The position numbers and the translations under genes were made by a program. Of a stretch of 64,000 nucleotides of DNA, positions 38,501 to 64,000 are shown in pieces. Position 1 is the stretch's first letter. Each line of letters starts with the position of its first letter. The stretch is from Durusdinium trenchii (lineage: Eukaryota; Sar; Dinophyceae; Suessiales; Symbiodiniaceae), in contig CAXAMN010029005.1 in NCBI GenBank assembly GCA_963970005.1, positions 199,308-263,307 of the forward strand, written 5' to 3'. The notes below the pieces were generated by a model that saw nothing but the letters and a program-made list of their open reading frames with translations, was not told the DNA's origin and ran no database searches.

Positions 38501-38600
38501 GCCGCGTTGGATTCGGGATCCCACGCGGCTGGCGGCCACGCTGAGAGCCCAAGAGTTGGTCAAATAGGATCTGAACTGATGTATATATATATATACTTTT
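17561..38600 (-). CDS. Region of many minus-strand exons, one or more unrecognised large genes
   Basis: The region has scattered GC-richer islands of 90-250 bp. Each is open in the minus strand, and several are flanked by sequence matching the acceptor (AG before G) and donor (GT, GC or GA) patterns seen in the secure genes. The clearest are listed separately. I recognised no protein family in any of them. Possible 3' ends are a stop at 20380-20382 and another near 17.56 kb (FYVAAWEDQPADE then TGA), so there may be two genes. The 5' end probably lies between 38.6 kb and the PEP synthase stop at 39206. Much of the space between islands is AT-richer and repeat-bearing, and looks intronic. Confidence 0.45.
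19558..19680 (-). CDS. Exon-like segment, unknown gene
   Basis: The minus frame reads RAVVEEQGWVVRRLVDRNRD, then QAARVRAGSFAAGVRWVD. A GT donor is possible at CGCTGG before GTGGAT. It is downstream of the possible stop at 20380, so it may belong to another gene. Confidence 0.35.
19870..19912. repeat. GA dinucleotide repeat
   Basis: Two AGAGAG blocks are separated by GCGACAGAA. The stretch is noncoding. Confidence 0.9.
20380..20512 (-). CDS. Possible terminal exon, unknown gene
   Basis: Acceptor TTGCAG before GTACTTGG opens a frame reading YLENGEMVTQVGHSKKVRGY, then MVMPVKLDTAGGAGAPVRHG. It ends at a TGA at 20380-20382. A GT donor inside it (GAATG before GTGAGA) is an alternative. Confidence 0.4.
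21412..21467. repeat. ACTG tetranucleotide microsatellite
   Basis: About 14 units of ACTG, with one ACCG variant, lie in noncoding sequence. Confidence 0.95.
22495..22597. repeat. Near-perfect inverted repeat (about 50 bp arms, almost no loop)
   Basis: The left arm, from GATGCTGAAATACTTCC to GAGAAGGGT (22495-22547), is matched by its reverse complement from ACCCTTCTC to GGAAGTATGTCAGCATC (22549-22597). There are a few substitutions and one short gap. The centre is at 22548. It could be a miniature inverted-repeat element or a strong cruciform/hairpin. Confidence 0.85.
22770..22985 (-). CDS. Exon-like segment, unknown gene
   Basis: The minus frame reads ASGADFTALAAERLRNSLRW, then GDTQAMRYVWGIPDKDSGMS. 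A second minus frame is also open in part. No clean AG-G acceptor was found at its upstream end. Confidence 0.35.
23312..23410 (-). CDS. Exon-like segment with good splice borders, unknown gene
   Basis: Acceptor CGCCAG before GGTGG and donor GAGGG before GTAGGAAC bound a 99 nt segment. It reads GPKFFEPVDSDAKPKMREPC, then GWTPRRNSARRG. It is strongly GC-rich. No family was recognised. Confidence 0.45.
24034..24158 (-). CDS. Exon-like segment, unknown gene
   Basis: The minus frame reads HFSNQNTRTRVGRAMDIQSF, then KSLVASDRWIFQRILVTWIP. A donor is possible at TTCCAAG before GTTGGG (24034). Its role is unknown. Confidence 0.4.
26484..26513. repeat. GT dinucleotide repeat
   Basis: A GTGTGC/GTGTGT run of about 30 bp lies in noncoding sequence. 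Confidence 0.9.
29420..29515 (-). CDS. Exon-like segment (SFAQPRGWATVDAQAVGG), unknown gene
   Basis: The minus frame reads SFAQPRGWATVDAQAVGGPL, then YLEKARRAVIHA. It ends at a donor ATGCAAG before GTGCTG. GC content is high relative to the flanks. No family was recognised. Confidence 0.45.
31393..31515 (-). CDS. Exon following the 31.7 kb exon, unknown gene
   Basis: The frame continues in phase from the 31672-31774 exon: PKWAFHKVPYGQYARALEDR, then RHEPDAACLHAEEIRGILDK. The probable donor is GGACAA before GAGAGA, a GA-type intron. No domain was recognised. Confidence 0.5.
31672..31774 (-). CDS. Exon with clear splice borders, unknown gene
   Basis: Acceptor TTCCAG before GTTTG and donor CGCAA before GTATGT bound a 103 nt exon. 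It reads FQRLMSLHSDALPELAGPYG, then SDELKAASVFWR. Its end phase fits the next exon-like segment at 31515 (CGCAAG before CTCGCC), giving RNSPKWAFHKVPYGQYARAL. That makes a real spliced gene likely. Confidence 0.55.
31975..32085 (-). CDS. Exon-like segment, unknown gene
   Basis: The minus frame reads DRGEVIIREQFLLTSEEISR, then VRELRSEFNGWTSEPRRR. It looks helical and charged. It lies just upstream of the 31.7 kb exon and probably belongs to the same gene. Confidence 0.4.
32250..32318. repeat. GT run and CCA/CAA trinucleotide repeats
   Basis: A short GT run at about 32251 is followed by CCA repeats turning into CAA repeats at about 32286-32316. Confidence 0.9.
33382..33592. repeat. GC-rich minisatellite
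   Basis: Imperfect units such as GGACAAGAGGAGGACAAG and GCCTGGACACAGAGCCCAG are repeated. The array is bounded at both ends by copies of CACAGAGTTCAGGGGCGCGG. All frames are open because it is repetitive, so long frames here should not be read as genes. Confidence 0.85.
34549..34612. repeat. 21-bp minisatellite (CTAGTAGTAACAAGTGCCTTA unit, locus 1)
   Basis: About three imperfect copies of a 21 bp unit built on AGTAACAAGTGCC and CTACTAG lie here. The same unit recurs at 51677-51733 in an intron of PEP synthase copy A. Confidence 0.8.
35600..35690 (-). CDS. Exon-like segment (VMMPIEKPIEVANLK), unknown gene
   Basis: Between an acceptor CCGCAG before GTGATG (35648) and a donor CCTGAA before GTTCCT (35605), the minus frame reads VMMPIEKPIEVANLK. 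The frame is open on both sides (HLLAENEPQ upstream), so the exon could be longer. Confidence 0.4.
36070..36250 (-). CDS. Exon-like segment, unknown gene
   Basis: The minus frame reads RVKRANGICVPLGARCMKTP, then KECAGRRTKLYTQDDTEGKW, with three cysteines. A second minus frame is also open, so the frame choice is uncertain. The segment lies between two copies of a 17 bp direct repeat (about 36051 and 36253). Confidence 0.35.
38200..38345 (-). CDS. Exon-like segment with acidic stretch, unknown gene
   Basis: The minus frame reads HLIRLKYLKWPGGMDYEDDG, then DDERVRPLMPRHGFSVKLFR. An acceptor is possible at GGCCAG before GCGGC. The acidic run YEDDGDDE is the only notable feature. Confidence 0.4.
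38400..38560 (-). CDS. Exon-like segment, unknown gene
   Basis: The minus frame reads LSAWPPAAWDPESNAALPEV, then RNPPWERLFGVVSKRAKDTD. A GA-type donor is possible at GCCAAG before GACACT. Composition is coding-like and much GC-richer than the flanks. No family was recognised. Confidence 0.45.
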
Positions 38601-39205
38601 TCACAGCTTAGAGCTGGATTCACAGCTAGACGTTCTGGTGCATTCTTGAAAACACCTATTTTGCCCATAGGGAGTAGCTTCGACGTATCACAAGAGAGAG
38701 TTGAATGATGTATGCATCAAGCAGGCCAAACTGGATTAGGCCGATGCGACTTTTCTTTTGTCCGATCCTACGTATCTTGGACAACGCCAATAGCAGGTGC
38801 CGGTCTCGTCTCAAATGGTGCGAGGAAGCGATTTGGTGAAAATGGCGGCAGCGCCGAGCGAAAATTCGGGGAAGGCAGGGCCTCCCGTCACCACCACTAG
38901 ACAAGCCCCATGGCATGTTCAAGCGGCGATGGAATATATAGTGTACACTTTGAAAGCGATATCGTTCCTTGATACTTAGGAACACTCTTGAAACACAACT
39001 GCGTCAACGTGTAGTCCGGCATGTTTGGCCCTAGCAACTTAAGTTTTAAACGAAAGCCCAAAAGACCTTGGAGACGCGAATATCAAGAAATAACTTCACA
39101 AAGGCTACAGAAAATATCTCAAATATGTTGAAATTCTGAAGGTCTCTGTTGGTGGTCTTTTGAACTGTTTCCCCATCCGTTGCTTTCAAAGGCCCAAGAT
39201 GTTTC

Positions 39206-55830
<16,625 letters not shown>

Positions 55831-58202
55831 GGGGCCTACCGGTCGCACTGGCGGGTCGCCCACTGGGATCGGGGTCCACATAAGGCACATGCCATGCACA
55901 ACCAGTTTTAACATGTTGGGAAAAAACAAACACAAGGCCCTAAGGCCCTAAGGCCCTGTTCATTCCAGTGGAGCCATCTGTATATCCATCTGATGACTCG
56001 ATGACCCTTCAATTGACCAAAGCAAGCAAGTCGGCAACTCCCGGGCTCAACAGCTGATTCCACGATAGATCACATGTTCAGTCTGGTTGACATGATACTT
56101 CCAGGACCTTCCGGGAAAACAACAACACAACACATCAGAGAACAAACTTCTCCAAACAACTAGTATCGACATGAAAGCGGAGACCCTACCCCCAAGTTCT
56201 GAAGACTCAAGATGCCACCAGAAGCCAAGAGCTTTTGCGAAAAGCACGCAATACATCCCTCAACATCCGGGCAAGCAATAAGCAACACCACTGGGTTTGG
56301 TTCAGGCCCGGACCCCTGTCGTGGAGGGTCCAAAGGATTCTTTGGGCACTACATGTTGGCTGTGGAAGGTCTCCATCCTTTTCCTTCCAACTGTCCACCC
56401 ACAGTCACCCCGCAGTCACTCGCCTGAGCTTGAAACGGGGCCCGGCGAACGGGTCTTTGCAGCAAAATCGCTGAAGCCAAGAAGAAGCGGGTCGCACAAC
56501 TCCTGCGCAAGGTGCTCTGGGGATCTGTCCGCGGGTCGCAGGGTGCGACTAGCTCAGCACTGTCCCGGTGCGCAAGAGATCTATGAAAATGTCCAAGAAG
56601 ATCTCGGAGAAAACGGGACTTGGTTGATCAACAGAGCCGATTCCATGGCTTGTCCATAAGACTGTTGGCTTTGGTGAACCACCATTGGAAGTAAGTTCCC
56701 CCTCGAAAACATCTATCCATGGTCGCGAGTCATGGGAAAAAGCTCCACAACTAGGCGAGCTCAAAACACTCACTCGGTGCTTTTTGCTTTTTGCTTTTTT
56801 TCTGGGCTTATGCAGTGTGTTTCTCAGCTTTGACATGAACTACCTGGACCATCCTGTCTGGGTGTCCTGGCTGGAGATCTCGGATAGTAGTGTAGGGTAG
56901 TACCAGCCAGGACACCCAAACAGGATGGTCCTGATACAGTACTTGTGGGCTTCGAGTACCTGATAGTCATCAGCTCCAAGGCGGGCGGTTTTTTGCTTCG
57001 CGGCATTTGATTCACTGGTTTCAGCTGCGGCGCTGCGCTGCTCGTTGATCATTTGCCAAGGAGGACTCCCAAAGGGTCTTAGAATAGGGCGGCCCCGAAA
57101 AATCCAGAGCTGTAAGTTCTTTCGCAGAGTTGCTCAACGCAAAACTCCTTTTCAGGCAGGAATACCCCAATCCCAAAGATGCCTGCCACAAGCAAATCTA
57201 TAAGACATTATAATCATTATAACACGAGCGTTTTGAGTTGATGAGATTAGGTTCTGGCAGCCATCCGTAGACCAGTATAGAGATGAAGAGTTCAGTTAGG
57301 AAAGAAACAGAACCAACAAGAAAACAATCAAACATAGGAGAAAGAAGACGTCCAATTAATCCTGGCAGGACTCAAACCTTCAGTCTTTGGTTTCAACTAC
57401 CAACGACTTATCCCTTAGGCCACAGGACCCTCCAAAGTAAGCATGTCACACCGTGCGCAACATAGTTGCCACAAAAACAGGCTGGGTACGTACTCTATAG
57501 TTAAATATTGGTTACAGCATGTTACAGCCATATTTGTAAAGTCAGAGCACGTGCGCGCTCATTGATTCATGGCTTTTGCTGTTTGATATGCCGAAGACAC
57601 TGCGCGTTGTGCGTATCAATAGGCAAATTACAAGCCTCGCACCACCATGCGTTGGCGCAAGCATGCCTCATCTAAGCCTGGCTCTTCAAGCAAGCACTCG
57701 ACCTCCATATCACGGATCTTTGTGTGCTGGCCTACGTCTTTCCGGAGTCCTCCTCAAGTCAATCTCAACAAATGCCCTGCTCAACAGTTTCTCACCCAGA
57801 AAAACCAGTGGGGTGACTGTCCGGCTGGACCTGCTGTTGGGGTGTTTCAGGTGAGAAGCTGAAGCTGAGGGTCGTGCTCAAGAGACGCTCAAAAGGGTCT
57901 GCACATGAGCAGATTGAAGATCCAAAACAATTCACCCTTCGGGCTAAAGGAAAGCCAATGGTCTGGCTGAAAATTTGCGGCTGTTGACCAGCAAAGTCTC
58001 AAATCGATCTCCGGAATGGCCAGCAAACTTCATGTGTGTTGCACCAGTCTACTGAACTCATTCCAGGCAACATGAGACGAGGTCAAAAGAAGCCTGAGTC
58101 GGTTGGAGGGGCTAGAGTCTCCTCTTGAGAGGGGTCAGGTCAGTCAATCTCGCTTCATGCTGCCTTGTGGGGCATGAAACATGGCGCAGCTACTGGCGCA
58201 GC
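55831..58202. other. Spacer between the two PEP synthase copies
   Basis: This 2.4 kb lies between the stop codon of copy B (58203-58205) and the start of copy A. It contains a long hairpin (56844-56932). A plus frame at 57.6-57.85 kb is open but resembles nothing known. Any promoter or spliced-leader acceptor for copy A should be near 55.83-56 kb, but I could not point to one. Confidence 0.5.
56844..56932. repeat. Inverted repeat with 30-bp arms upstream of PEP synthase A
   Basis: The left arm, from CTGGACCATCCTGTC to GTCCTGGCTGG (56844-56874), is matched by CCAGCCAGGACACCC to AGGATGGTCCTG (56903-56932) with two mismatches. The loop is about 28 bp. It lies about 1 kb upstream of the copy A start. 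Confidence 0.85.
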
Positions 58203-61200
58203 TCATTTCTTCGCCAAGAATTGCCAGGTGGGGATGACCTCAGATCTTCTCGAAGTGAGTTTCAGTGACAGTCCTCGTGCTGTGGCTGTTGCTCAACACA
58301 ACGAACTCTTAGGCTGATGGAAGCCCCTCAGAATTGGTCGATCTCAAAATCCCCAACAGTCAACCGTTGGAATGAGATGTTCAAGTTCTGGGTAGTTGAT
58401 TCATCAACACAATTCCGCAATTCGCTTGAGGAATCCTTCAGAAGACCAATAAACGCTGCCTCCGCGATTTACATTTGCGCCCAGCGGCGGAGTCTGGGTT
58501 GAGCGACACCGAGTCGATGCCCTGCGTGGGGACGGACGCCGAATGAACAAAGGCAGGTCTGGAAGAGAAGAGAAGAGAGTGAACCTGGAAGGTACAGTGG
58601 TTTCAGAGTAGATGGTACAATCCCAAAGAGGTGTTTGTTTATAGTGACCCTATGTGACCCTCATTTCTCTTTGGTATTGTGCCATCCATTATGAAACCAC
58701 TGTAGAATGTCCAGGTCCCCTCTTGAGATTGTTTGTAGATGTCTGAAATTCCTGCATAGTCCTTCATTGCCCTTAAAAGGATGTTCCAATCAGCAAAACG
58801 ATTCCGGTCATCTTCCGGTCCCTACGGGAAGATTGGGTGGAAGACTTCTACAGTAACCGGACCGGAGCATAAGTATTCTATACGTTCTATTCCCATATGT
58901 GTTTTTACTCCCAAACACTCAGAGACCCTTTCGATTTGCTCACAGCCGAGTCAAACAACAGATCACCCACCGCCGTCACCATCCACCGTCCGCCGCGACT
59001 GGCGCCACCGCCGGCGTCCGCCTGCTCCATGAGCCACTTCGCGAGGTCTGGGTGATCGGAAGGGCCCTGTCCGCAGATGCCCACGTACCTCGGTGCCGGG
59101 CCGTCGTCCCCAACGAACCAACGGGATCCAAACGATGTACCAAGCAGCTGACTGAGCGCAAGTAACACGGGGCCGAGTCTTGGTCCTTCCTTTCGGCAAC
59201 TGTCCATTGGTTGGAAGGGTGATGAGGTGTGATGGGTGAGTGTGGGCTGACAAGGCACATGAATGGCACAGCGAAGGATCATGAGTTTGGGCCCTTAATG
59301 GGTATGGGGAGAATGCCCAACCAGTCGAACATTTATATTATAGATCACCTACGATACAAATCACGATAAAATGTTACGAGGGGCACCTGATCTTTTTAGG
59401 TTGTGCCATGCCAAAAGTCGGATCTTCACTGCTCAAACACCAATCTGCATCCATCTCTGTCTCGCATCCTCAAGTCGGAGTTTGCTTGGTACCCTCCCCA
59501 ATCAACAAGTTGCTGAGAACAATTGGATTTGACAACTAAATTAACCCAAAAATCCGCTGAAGATCCTCCCCATCCATCCAAGAATCCATCCTAGAGTACC
59601 CATCCTAACCCAACAGCCATCAACAGGCCTCCAACCATTCAGCCATTCAAAACCTAAGAATTGAACCCTTCTGATCCATTCTTCTTTGATCAAGGCACTT
59701 GCCCTTCTTCTTAGCTGCTTTGATCAAGGTCTCCAAACCCTTCATCACCGCAGGGTTTCGCTCGTCGAAGTACTGGGCCACTAGGCCTCGAGGCGGGTTG
59801 GCGGTCGAAGCCGCAAGCCGGGTTGCCGGGTGTAGAAGCTGGAGGTCAACTGATTTCGGCTGTTGTTGTTGTTGTTGTTTGGTGCAGAACTCGGTTAGGG
59901 CGCTAATATTGTAGTCAGCTGAGAAGCTGCTGTCGCCTCTGTCAGTACTTGCGTCAGTACTTCTTGGTCTTACCAACATCAGCTTTTTCAAGTTGTTTTC
60001 TTCACCCATGTTTTACCCCATGTGACATTGATTCAATCCTTGCTCCAACAAGCCCGTCCCATCTTTCAACTCCAAAAGCCAATCCCTTCACCAAAATCAC
60101 GGCGAATCCATCAGGTCAGTGCATCACCACCTCGTTTCGTCACGTCGTCGCCTGAATCACGGTCCAGTCCCAAGGTCAGCTGCGTCAGATCGTTGCTGCC
60201 AATGGAGAAGCCGTCCTGACGTGGCTCCCACTGGTGGCTCCCACGTGGTCGTTGGGCGAGCGAGCATCCGAGCGAGCAAAGTCGATGATGGTCAATGCAT
60301 CTGTTGTGAATAAGGCCAAGTCCCTGCTCCCAGCTGGAAGGTTGTAAGTCAAACACTCTGAAATGATTACAGGGCTCAAACAGCCATGAACAAAAACTGC
60401 CGTGAGAAATCATAGATGACCCTTCCAGTGACCTCTGATTCCAAGCGTGGCCCAGCTCTTTGAACAGCGCGATACGACGAAGGCGAGCGGCGAAATACTC
60501 CAGGAACTCTTCCGCGAGGAAGACGTTGCTTGGAAGTTCAGCCATCATATTCACCTGAACAGGAAAGGACTGTTGCTCTGCAGATCTGCAAGAAGAATTG
60601 AGACTTATAATTTATATATCCAAAGCTGACAAAGAGGATTCGAACGCTCTTTGCTCTTGAACATCTTGAACTTCTTGAGAAGGCGGTTGTGATTTTGAGC
60701 TATTTTGCAGGTCAAAATAACTCGATCGACGACTGTTGGTCCTCGTGGTTGGTTTTCACCGAAGGTGTCGGGTCATTAGTGAATAATATTGAATATCATT
60801 ATATATAGTTCTTACTCTAGAGACTCTTTGGGAATAACATGGAATAACAATTTTGCAGACGTGCAGACTCTTTGTCAACAATTTGGTCTCCATGTAGTAT
60901 GCCTTCAAATTCATTTGTGTGCCAGGAATAGCTCTTTACAAAGCAAGTATGTTGGTTTCCTTAGCCATCTCAATCTGCTTGACGCCCTTGTTAAGCTTTG
61001 ATGCCTTTCCCTTGGGCTCCCACCTTTAGGCCATCCTCCCCGCGTTTGAGGCCATTCTTCTCCTTGGTTTCGAGGAGTTCTGTGCGGCGCTCAAATGCGA
61101 TTCTGAGCTGAGCAAAGGCTGTCTGAAAGGTGATAAGTACCAAGGAGCTTAGAACTCCAAACCCAGTGGCATGCCTTAAAACAAAAGAAAACAGTTGACC

Positions 61201-64000
61201 AATGTTGACCAAATCTTTTCCAATCGATCCATCATGTATGGTGAAACCACCTCAACGTAGGCAAATATTATGCATTTGGATGTCTTTTGACATTGGAGGA
61301 GAACAATGATGTGGTGTCCGTTGGGTATAATGAAAGTCTTTGAGTTCTGAGTGCAGCCACGTGGCTTGCTTGGAGGTGCAACTTCTTATGCATAGATACA
61401 TCTGATCTTGGTCTTTGAGACAACCCCAAGATAGTGGATCATTTGAGTGTCAAAAAGGCAGGAGATTGCACATGATTGATTGGGCAATCAGCACATATTA
61501 CATACTGCAATATTACGCGGAACAATTGTTTTGTTCTGCCAAATGTTCACTCGGGGGAGGTTCAATACATTGTGATGTGAACATTGGTTCTGGAACCTTG
61601 CAGGGCATCCCTGTGGTTCGGTAGATCGTCTGGGTACGTACAGACCCTATTTGTACACCCCCCCCCAATGGCTTGTAACCTGCCCAATGCGTTGGGAGTA
61701 TGGGCCATGGGGCAAACAAAAAGAGTAGCTTCCAAATGCTTGAAAGAAACTTCCATTGACGTCAGAGCAATTGGCACCAGCTGGTGCATCACTTAACAAA
61801 TCGCAAATTCTTCTTGACCACAGCGTCCCGCCAAGGTCTTCCAAAAACCCACCGGTGGTCTTCTGTAGTTCTCTTCTTCGAGGCTCGAGGACTTCATTCA
61901 CGTCTCTGGCCATGTCCAAGGTCCGCACGAAGGGAATCCTCCGCGCGGCGTTCCGCCCGGGAAGGTCTTTTGGTGTTGGTTTGTCCGTCCGGACAGGCGT
62001 GTGGATGTCACATTCAGATGCTTTTTAAGCCACGACAACAAATGAAAAGTCAATGAAAGAATGCATGAAGATAATGGTCAATCCAGCTTCTTGAAGATCC
62101 TGGAGATGAAGGATAATAAACTTCATAAACAAATACCGCAAATCATGGTAACCCTTAGGGATCCTGGGATCCTGAGGGCAGTCACCAATCCCATAGTTTC
62201 TGGTCACCCCAGGTATCTGGGTGAAAGACCATCTCCAGGTTCCAATTATGTCCAATTGAAGGTGTCTCATCCAACCAACCCAGGAGTCTACCGAGATGTT
62301 CTCCATCTTTCGAAGCCTTCCCATTTCATCTCCAAATCAACAACTGGTTGTTTTGGACATAAGTCATCCATGATCAATTTGGGATCATCGCTTTCACATG
62401 CTTTCACTCCCATCTATCGACCAACAAAAAAAGGGAAAACATAACACAACATAACACACAACCTCCCATCAGTCCAACTCCGGAGGGTGACAACCTAGTG
62501 ACTCCACTCCACTCCGGGTCATCTAGTGACTCCGGTCTTCTTCTTCCCAACTCTCCAAGGAAAACAACATAACACAACCTCCTCTCCTTTCAAGGAAAAC
62601 AACCTCCCAAGGCTCATCCGTCCAAGGCTCATGATCTCCACGTTCTTCAGTCCCATCTCTCCGCGCACCATCTTCACCGCCTCCACGGATCGGATCGGAT
62701 TCGCTGCCGGAGGGTGAAGTCAGATCTGACGCGGCCCGGTCGGATCGACTTGGGGAGTGGATGAAGCTGCATGCAATAGGACTTCTGGGAATGAAGTCTC
62801 CACATGAATCAGTTCTTGGATATGTTTTTGGAGACATGAATGTGTTTCAAATTGCTGAGGGAGCACTCAAGCGATCTCAAGAGCCAAGAGGAAGAGTACT
62901 TATATCATCTAAAAAGATCATCATCATCTTGAGCGAGAATATCCACCAACCTGAATTAGAAAGACTTTGCTGCTCCACCAGCGAATGCTTGAAGGTCGAT
63001 TCGACATTCGACCCTCCGAACAACTATCCCACCAATTCAGTGGCCTAATCCCAGCTGCCACCCGCCTGTTTTTGGGGTGAAGCCTCACCACCCCCAAACG
63101 CTGAGCTACGCCATGCCCCGCCTCCAACTCCATGGCAAAGCACTCCTCGAAGAAGGGGTCCGTGTACCGGCCACAACCGCGGAAGCCGATCATGGGGTTC
63201 TCCTGGACGTTGGCACGGAGAATGCGGGGCTAGGTGAGACCTAGGAGTTGGACCATGTTGGATAGAACACCTGGGAAAAACACACAGAAAATTCACCTGA
63301 AATGAAAACGAAGTGCAGGCTGAGGTTTGAGAGACTTTACAGGTTGATCCGTTGAGGTTTGGTGATAGATTGATGTCTTCTTCTCAGCATCCTTCGCACA
63401 AAGGACATCGAAAAAAGGACGACAGACAGTCTATGCTTTCAATGCTAAACCACACGTGCAAAAATGGAGTGGGACATCTCAAGACCTAAGGGTCCAGGAG
63501 TCACAGAGCTCGGGGTAGTGTGACTCGTCCCAGCCAGTGAGTGGATGTGACAGGGGCACCCCGACTTCCTCCGTCCGACATGTGACGCCTGGGTTCGAGT
63601 TGTTCACATCTCATGTCTCATGAAGGTCAATCCGACTTGAAGAGTTAGTGAGACCTGAAGAGTTAGTTGTCCATCAATCTCAATGGTCGAGTCAACCAAC
63701 GTTCCGCCAGAGCAACCCTGGACCCCCCAAAAAATCCACGGTAATTACCAGATGCTTGGTTTTGACCCCACTATCTGCAGCACACCGTTTTCTGCGTCTC
63801 CTCATCTGGTTCATATTGCTCACCACCAATGAGGCTCTTGTACCTGAGCGCGGCTTGACTGCTTGGATCAAGAAGGGTCGGACACTTTGGACCAACTACA
63901 GCGGCATCTCCGAAGAAAGGACAAGCAGTCCTAGGAGGTGAAAGAAAGACTAATGGGGGTTGTTCAAAAGTCCTTTCATTTTTTTCCAGGCCTTTCGCAG
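58203..64000 (-). CDS. ppsA: Phosphoenolpyruvate synthase, copy B, 3' part (cut by the right edge)
   Basis: Eleven exons match exons 22-32 of copy A in length, phase and order: 63801-63843, 63122-63202, 62631-62680, 61887-61938, 61024-61062, 60492-60554, 60152-60215, 59699-59786, 59022-59088, 58489-58521 and 58203-58238. Peptides include YKSLIGGEQYEPDE, ENPMIGFRGCGRYTDPFFEE, IPFVRTLDMARDVNEVL, VNMMAELPSNVFLAEEFLEY, DGFSIGSNDLTQLTLGLDRD, YVGICGQGPSDHPDLAKWLM and VIPTWQFLAKK, then TGA. Donors are GA, GC, GA, GA, GT, GC, GC, GT, GC and GC. Catalytic Cys and PEP-binding motifs are intact, so the gene looks functional. The N-terminal two thirds lie beyond the window. Confidence 0.93.
59861..59880. 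repeat. GTT trinucleotide repeat in intron 28 of PEP synthase B
   Basis: A run of about six GTT units lies just upstream of exon 29 of copy B. It is absent at the same place in copy A. Confidence 0.9.

Overview
The window looks like nuclear DNA of a dinoflagellate, most likely a Symbiodiniaceae-type alga. All recognisable genes lie on the minus strand in a one-way array. Coding sequence is cut into many short exons (33 to about 150 nt, with one exon of about 1.2 kb) by long introns. Introns begin with GT, GC or GA and nearly all end AG followed by an exon G. One enzyme carries what looks like a tripartite plastid presequence. No rRNA, tRNA, CRISPR array or intact transposon was seen.

Layout from right to left, which is the direction of transcription. 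(1) 64000-58203: 3' part of a bacterial-type phosphoenolpyruvate synthase gene, copy B, cut by the window edge. (2) About 55830-39206: a full PEP synthase gene, copy A, with about 32 exons. The eleven 3' exons of A and B have exactly the same lengths and phases, so they are a tandem duplication. (3) About 38.6-17.5 kb: many exon-like segments on the minus strand, several joined by plausible splice sites, forming one or more large genes I do not recognise. (4) About 16.2-4.62 kb: a very large multi-exon gene with a UBA-like segment, a Lys/Glu-rich low-complexity exon and motifs that I recall as recurrent in dinoflagellate proteins of unknown function. (5) 4.07 kb to the left edge: the 5' part of the large subunit of ribonucleotide reductase (ATP cone and start of the catalytic region).

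The most notable signal is splicing. I could fix 27 introns in PEP synthase copy A by reading frame, phase and protein homology: about 17 start GC, 5 GA and 5 GT. The six visible ribonucleotide reductase introns give 3 GA, 2 GC and 1 GT. At 4 of 10 shared introns the donor dinucleotide differs between copies A and B although position and phase are identical. This is a small natural experiment in donor exchange.

The genes do not form an obvious pathway. PEP synthase makes PEP from pyruvate (probably in the plastid), while ribonucleotide reductase makes deoxynucleotides. Noncoding space holds several long hairpins, intronic minisatellites and simple repeats. Exon ends are given to the base where frame, phase and homology agreed, and marked approximate elsewhere.
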